A stretch of 64,000 nt of DNA. Source: Hyaloperonospora brassicae. Lineage: Eukaryota; Oomycota; Peronosporomycetes; Peronosporales; Peronosporaceae. Made by a program: the position numbers and the translations under genes. Position 1 is the first letter of the stretch, and each line of letters starts with the position of its first letter. The stretch is taken from the NCBI GenBank assembly GCA_947650285.1, contig CANTFL010000068.1, forward strand, positions 124,001-188,000, read 5' to 3'. The notes under the pieces are model-generated. The model saw nothing but the letters and a program-made list of their open reading frames with translations, did not search any database and had not been told where the DNA came from. Shown here piece by piece: positions 59,266-64,000 of this stretch.

Positions 59266-59657
59266 TGTAACTGGGCACACCCTTGCGTAACTTAACGCAA
59301 GGGTTTTGGGTGCCCCGACGGACGTACACGTGGCAAGCGAGGAAGCGTAGGTAGGGTAAAAGTAGAACTGTTATATTAATAGAATCAAGTCTTTAAACTA
59401 CTGTCTCTTCGTTTGACTTAGTTTAACTATACTAATATAACTGGATGTATGGTGACGTCTCGTCACCACTCATTGCGCGCGTCTTGCGGCGATTGGTGGG
59501 TTGATATCATCCCGATATCAACCAATGAACAGACCCTTTGGTCGACCCTTCAATAGCACCACTATTGGTGATATTGTTAAAAAAATTTATAACATAATAT
59601 TCTTTTTATCATTATCTCTCAAATGACAATTTCCATGTAACAGGCTGCCCCGTTACA
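59266..59657 (-). repeat. 5' LTR of Gypsy family 1, minus copy
   Basis: 392 bp. On the minus strand it starts TGTAACGGGGCAGCCTG and ends CCCAGTTACA, with TGTAAC/GTTACA tips. TGGTAGCACTTTGTAGTCC, a candidate primer-binding site (TGGTAGC matches the 3' end expected of initiator-Met tRNA), starts 2 nt inside. A hairpin occurs near its 3' end (59273-59315). Confidence 0.85.
59273..59315. other. Strong hairpin inside the family-1 LTR
   Basis: CCCTTGCGT and ACGCAAGGG form a perfect 9-bp stem around AACTTA. An outer GGGCAC/GTGCCC pair extends it. It lies just before the LTR's inner end (minus strand). Confidence 0.6.
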
Positions 59658-60227
59658 GTCGTTATACGCTGCCATGGGTCGCATTGTGCTCGTTCACATG
59701 CACTCCACTCACGTCCAAATATGTCTGGAAAGGACGCAAACCGCAAGTGGAGTATAGTAAGCCAGACGCTGGCAAAGTCACCGACATGAAGGAGATAGCG
59801 GGAAACGAAGAGGCTGCTAAAAAAACTGCCATATCCTCTGCGCCATCACCCATCTGCTTTGTCCACGGTGCCGCTGATGTAGCTTATGGCTTGAGTATTC
59901 GGCGAAGGCACGTAAACGTTGGTCTGACCGCATAAAATCTCTAACACGCTTGACGGTAAGAACAGTATACGTAATGCCAACTACGATGATGTAAGCATCA
60001 ACAAAACGGACGCCAACTTCATTGACAATCTATTCGGGAAGCTTTCATCGTGGATGCATGAGCCCCTTCTTGTATCAATCGTTCATAACAACTACAATGC
60101 CACTCATTTCCCAGCTGTCGCCGATTAGGCAGTCGGTTAGTTTGTACGGATCCAGTCAGCTAGCTCGATCCAATCCGATGCTGAACGACATTTCGTGCAA
60201 GCGGCTACGACGTGGAATGGGCAGCAC
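59658..60227. other. Gap between two Gypsy LTRs
   Basis: An 83-codon forward frame (59684-59935) and a complementary minus frame, both without motif. No gene is supported. Confidence 0.4.
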
Positions 60228-60707
60228 TGCAGCGAAGCTACACAGCTCCTCAAGTCAGAGGAAGACTTAACGCTCTACAAGCAACTTTGATATTACGAAC
60301 CCGACTCGAAGAGTCAACAGCTCAGAGACCTTACGGTCCCTATTTCAGGGGGACCAAACGATTCAGAGAATCAACGCACAGAGTTCACGAGGAGTAGATA
60401 CCATGACAAGGCGTTGCTAAACTCCTCAAACGATCACAAGACGTCTCAAATAGGCACGTGTCTATCGGATCAAAATGGGAACTGAACTTAATTTTTTTAA
60501 CCTAAATGAACACCTTAGAACAACGTACTTAACCTAGTCACTAATGTCCTAAATAAAACCTCTAACAAGATTTCGTAAATCAATAATTGACAGACATCAG
60601 TCTTCAACAATTGATACTGTGTTCGAATATCACTTTAAAGAGGATCCCATCCCTTGTGTGCCACCACACCAACTGTCGACTACCAGTCGACGTGATACCC
60701 CGTTACA
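60228..60707 (-). repeat. 3' LTR of Gypsy family 2
   Basis: 480 bp, TGCAGCGAAGC...CCCCGTTACA on the plus strand, homologous over its whole length to 655-1137. It lies downstream (minus strand) of the integrase at 62818-61942, so it is the 3' LTR of that element. Because both copies lie on the minus strand and gag at 1-597 runs off the left edge, they belong to two different insertions. Confidence 0.8.
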
Positions 60708-61941
60708 CCGTCCCCCACCAGATTGAAGATACTACAAAAACGTCAATCGAATTCTTTTCTCGAAGAGGACGGTGTGTGCGCGCTTCAACCTCACGGTTTC
60801 TAAAACACGAAACACCATGGCATCGACCCTCAATGGGTCCTCGGCTCTCTATTCCTACCTCGGCATTGATGTGAAGGTGGAATATGGTAGCAATACCAAT
60901 GTCTATGGTTAAGAGAGGACAATGCCCGACTCCCCAGTTCAAGAGGCACCGCCTCATACTGCACCAAACCCATTTTTGCCGATCGTGGTGATGTCGACGC
61001 TCCCTTAGTGCAGCATTAAACACCCGACGTGACCGATGCCATCATCACCAACCCGCTCGATGAGCAACAGCAGTTGGTTATCCAACAAGAGGAGAGCGCT
61101 CGGCGCCATATGCAGCTTGATGCAGCCCTTTAGAGTCGCTGTGGCTGTGTGTTCACTCCACCCAGTGTGGAAGGACGCATACGCCAAACGGCCGGCCGTT
61201 CATTGGCAACGTGGGCTAAAGGCGCTGAGCCCACCTCTCCTGGTGAGGTTGCGAGTAAACAGCCACTTCTCGAGAAGAACCTGGAGCCTTATTTGACGAC
61301 TCAAAGTCAATATAAGTTGCGACTTGACATGCAAGCACGGGGGTGCACCGTTTCCACTGATAAAGGGTATACCATCCTTCTATTCGCAGGCGAATCTCAA
61401 GAGGAGGAAGACAACGCTTTTATTCGCTGGGTGCATTCGAAACGACACCTCAGCAGCGTGTTAGCTCGGAGAGCAAAGACCGATGTGGCAGACGTTCGTC
61501 TGGAACGAAAGCTTCGGTATAATTACGCCAAGATTAGGGCCAGAGGCCATTTGCGAACTCGCGCACGCTATGCTTTGGCTGTGTCGGCTGATGTGAGTGT
61601 TGTTTAAGCGGTGGCCAACTTCTCATCTGCTTCCGCCGCTATTGGTGAGAGGCATTCTCGGTCACAGGAAGGCCCTTGCCGCGGTGTTCAAAAAAATCCA
61701 AATCGTATAGGAAAATTTTCCGAAAGAAAATATCAAACTCTCATGAGTTTTTCGACTCCGGGCAACCTCGTCATTTCACTAGATACTGATATTGACCGTG
61801 ACGACGTTGTCATTTTAGGAGTCTCTTCACATGTAATTGGCGGTTTCCTTGCTCATCGAGCAGCGTCGGAGGAGGTAGGTATACCGAGGGAAGAGACGGA
61901 GAACCTTTGTCGCGAAGTGAGTTGTCTCCGCGAGACCTTGA
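60708..61941 (-). other. 3' internal region of Gypsy family 2
   Basis: About 1.2 kb between the end of recognisable pol and the 3' LTR. On the minus strand no domain can be read. On the plus strand it holds most of a long antisense open frame, listed separately. Confidence 0.45.
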
Positions 61942-62120
61942 TTAAGACCCAGAGCGCAATCGACGCGACACAAGATTGCCTACAGGCGGTGGATCTAGGT
62001 CAAATTCGGGAGGAGGCTCAGGCTGACATCCGGATCCGGTATCAGCGGCCGATGGCAATGCCACATGTCGCGGCACAAGCGCCTCCATGTTCGCGTGGGA
62101 TGGATCCCGATTCGGCTTAG
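61023..62120 (+). pseudogene. Long antisense ORF in the 3' part of Gypsy family 2
   Basis: One forward frame open for about 366 codons apart from two in-frame stops (TAG at about 61131 and TAA 61605-61607). It reads PDVTDAIITNPLDEQQQLVI, then RHMQLDAAL, a stop, VFTPPSVEGRIRQTAGRSLA, then LLFAGESQEEEDNAF, VLARRAKTDVADVRLERKLR, a stop, and near its end ENLCREVSCLRETLIKTQSA. The last part looks like a coiled coil. A possible start MPDSPVQEAPPHTAPNP lies at 60922 in another frame. The last 180 bp are antisense to the Gypsy integrase C-terminal region. I do not recognise the family. It may be an extra antisense gene of the retrotransposon, as known in some plant Gypsy elements, a gag-like gene of another element, or a chance frame. 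Confidence 0.4.
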
Positions 62121-62818
62121 TTAAGCAAACGTATAACACAGGGTGTGTGCGCAATGTTTGTGAAAGGTTGATAGTATATGCAAGCCCTCTCTTATTGACG
62201 ACCGTAAATAGTTCAATGAAGCGCAATAAGCAGCTTTGTCTTGAAGACAGCGGAGACTACATTTGTAGGTAAGTTTTTAGCAATGAGTAATACTCGGTCT
62301 CCGACCTCATACCTTCCAATTCAACCTCTACCTTTGTCATCTACTTATATCTTTTGAATGTCTTGACTATCAGCCAGTGAGTCACGCACATGTCGTAAGA
62401 CATTCATTTGCGTTGCGAGAATCACGCTCACCTTTTTTAACAGTAGCAGGGCTGTATCAGCAGGCCGATCGGCAACTTCTCTCTCACCAAGCTCTGACCA
62501 CGTAGTGGTAGCGTTAATGGAACGCGAGGATGTGTAAGAACATTCTACGTAGAACGGTGTGTAGCCGATGGACGCATGCACGGCGTTATTCAACGCAAAC
62601 TTAACAAAAAGAAGCATCGCAATCCAACGCTTCGACGTATCAGCGCAAACACTGCGCAAGATGTCATCGGTGATGCGATTCACTCGCTCGGTATGACCAT
62701 CTGACTTCGGATGACCCACTGTGGACATGTCTAATCTTGTTCCGAGCACCTTGAAGATGGAATTCCAAAACTTCCGATAGCGAGTGTAGCGAAGCTGATA
62801 AATATATAAATGTATCAT
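61942..62818 (-). pseudogene. Gypsy family-2 integrase C-terminal part
   Basis: Minus-strand remnant of the pol polyprotein. The frame 62818-62345 carries FWNSIFKVLGTRLDMSTVGH, then PKSDGHTERVNRITDDILRS and KFALNNAVHASIGYTPFYVE, the end of the integrase catalytic core with the Glu of the DDE triad in the H-T-E-R-V-N-R motif. The frame 62226-61942 carries FTVVNKRGLAYTINLSQTLR, then THPVLYVCLTKPNRDPSHAN, the C-terminal tail of oomycete Gypsy integrases. A frameshift and a spacer of about 120 bp separate them. Everything upstream (RT, protease, gag) is missing. The break is at about 62820-62880. Confidence 0.8.
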
Positions 62819-62989
62819 TGCGCGCCAAATATTTTAATTGTATAAAGGCTGAACGCTATAGGGATCGCAACAGGGTTATGAGTCCAAGTCTAAAAGAGAC
62901 TTTGGCTTATGATAACGCGACTCATTTCGTAATAATTTGATTATGCAGAGACAAGATGTCAAACAAAGTGGAGAATAACAAGTATGGAC

Positions 62990-64000
62990 GACATATTGGA
63001 TGTCGTGGTCAGTCCTGGGTCTACTGCAAAGCCATGATGCTACTTGATATGAAGAACATAACTTATTGGAATATTTCTTAGGAGAAAAGACGCTTGCCGC
63101 AAACCCAAGCTCTAATGAGCGGAAAAAAATTCAAGAATTATAGGTGAAAGTGAAGCAGTTTACGCTGGTCTCACGATCGATGGATCTAGGTCAGCTTGTA
63201 CTGTTACGATAATTTGGCTAGAGATGTGGAAGTACCTGGTTGTCTTCTATGAGGTGAAAATGAAAGCTGCCACACGATCAAACCAAGATACCATACTTTT
63301 AATTTATATTTTTTATTACAATTTTTTAAAAAAACATGTCGAATGAGACAGTATGTGAATCGAGTTGGGACGCCGTGGAGCACATGGAAAACATGTAATT
63401 AATTAAAGAACAACATTGTGCGCTCAAAGCTGACTTTCGTGACTTTTATTCACGCAATTGCTCATCAAGTCACTCCCAGAAATTCACGTTTTGACCTTCT
63501 TCAAGGCATGGTGGAGAGCGGGAATGACAAAGTGGATACTTTCGAGAAACTAACGAAACATATGTTACGGATGAAAGCTATATCAAGTGTGACCGTGAGA
63601 CAAGTCGACACAATACCTTTGAAAATATGAAAGGACATTGAGGAAGTCCATTGTCAAAGCCGAAAAGAAGCAGCGAACGAGGTGCAAGAAAAGTAAAAAA
63701 TCACCAGTAGTTGATTCAAAGGCCAAGTTACCAACAATTCGCACGACAGACAAGCAGCCATGATTGTCTAAATTGTCACCAGCCTGGACATAGAATGATC
63801 AATTGGCTTATCGTGAAACGGCCTGGGGTGAATGTAAGACATGCTACGTTTATGAAGCTTTTCACATTGCTAAAACCAAACACCAATGACCGGTCAAGTC
63901 AACCATCATGAGGCGTCATAACAAACAGTAATTCTGATATGAAATCGACTGAAAATCTGGCGCCGGATGCTAGGGTGCAAACAACAACTATGGTCAAGCC
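62990..64000 (+). pseudogene. Copia gag, decayed, cut by window end
   Basis: Forward pieces of a Copia gag: SWVYCKAMMLLDMKN near 63017 (family: W..AM...L...), VKQFTLVSRSMDLGQLVL near 63155, and then the frame 63418-63630 with FDLLQGMVESGNDKVDTFEK. The last frame (63711-63911) has the nucleocapsid motif CLNCHQPGHRMINW, in which the fourth zinc ligand is Trp instead of Cys. Stops and shifts occur throughout. The element continues beyond the window. Confidence 0.6.

Larger units (their letters stand above)
56782..59657 (-). mobile_element. Gypsy family-1 element, minus copy, 3' truncated
   Basis: 5' LTR (59657-59266), primer-binding site, gag, frameshift signal, protease and the following spacer of a Ty3/Gypsy element. 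The end at 56782 falls just after EKTRINRYVSQSW, which in relatives leads into reverse transcriptase. RT, RNase H, integrase and the 3' LTR are therefore absent. It is much better preserved than the plus copy. Confidence 0.8.

Overview
The window reads as a eukaryotic, repeat-dominated genome segment, most probably from an oomycete (Peronosporales type, such as a Phytophthora or downy-mildew relative). The reasons are the Gypsy and Copia protein families, which I recognise from oomycete genomes; a secreted lipase of bacterial Staphylococcus/Bacillus type; and a short 83-nt GT-AG intron. No genus can be fixed from the sequence alone. There are no bacterial operons, CRISPR arrays, rRNA genes or recognisable tRNA genes.

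Layout. Positions 1-1137 hold the 5' end of a minus-strand Gypsy element (family 2: LTR plus gag). Positions 1138-22560 are an AT-rich, gene-poor desert with one degenerate solo LTR of family 1 (4901-5330). A decayed Mutator-like (MULE) transposase lies at 22561-24603. After more desert comes a GC-richer island at 29964-32390, a unit with terminal inverted repeats that carries a broken multi-repeat Myb/SANT protein. A short TA-flanked pogo-type relic (33917-34587), more desert, and a broken Tigger-like transposase (39600-41285) follow. Positions 44751-50079 are a full-length but heavily decayed minus-strand Copia element with both LTRs and a polypurine tract.

The only apparently functional gene is the secreted lipase at 51212-52687 (+). 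It keeps its catalytic triad and zinc-binding residues. Convergent to it lies a glutathione S-transferase gene (53482-52773, -) with one intron and a premature stop. Next come two family-1 Gypsy elements in inverted orientation (53760-56040 + and 59657-56782 -). Both are cut off before reverse transcriptase, and they flank a fragment of a SET-domain methyltransferase gene. The minus copy carries a textbook -1 ribosomal frameshift signal at its gag/protease junction (slippery heptamer, 8-nt spacer, stable hairpin), and the hairpin is still partly visible in the diverged plus copy. The right end holds the 3' part of a family-2 Gypsy element (integrase plus LTR) with a long antisense ORF, and finally a decayed plus-strand Copia gag cut by the window edge.

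The window is therefore a graveyard of nested, mostly inactive mobile elements around a small two-gene island. The points most worth following are the frameshift signal, the Myb-bearing inverted-repeat unit, the antisense ORF of the family-2 Gypsy, and the bacterial-type zinc lipase.
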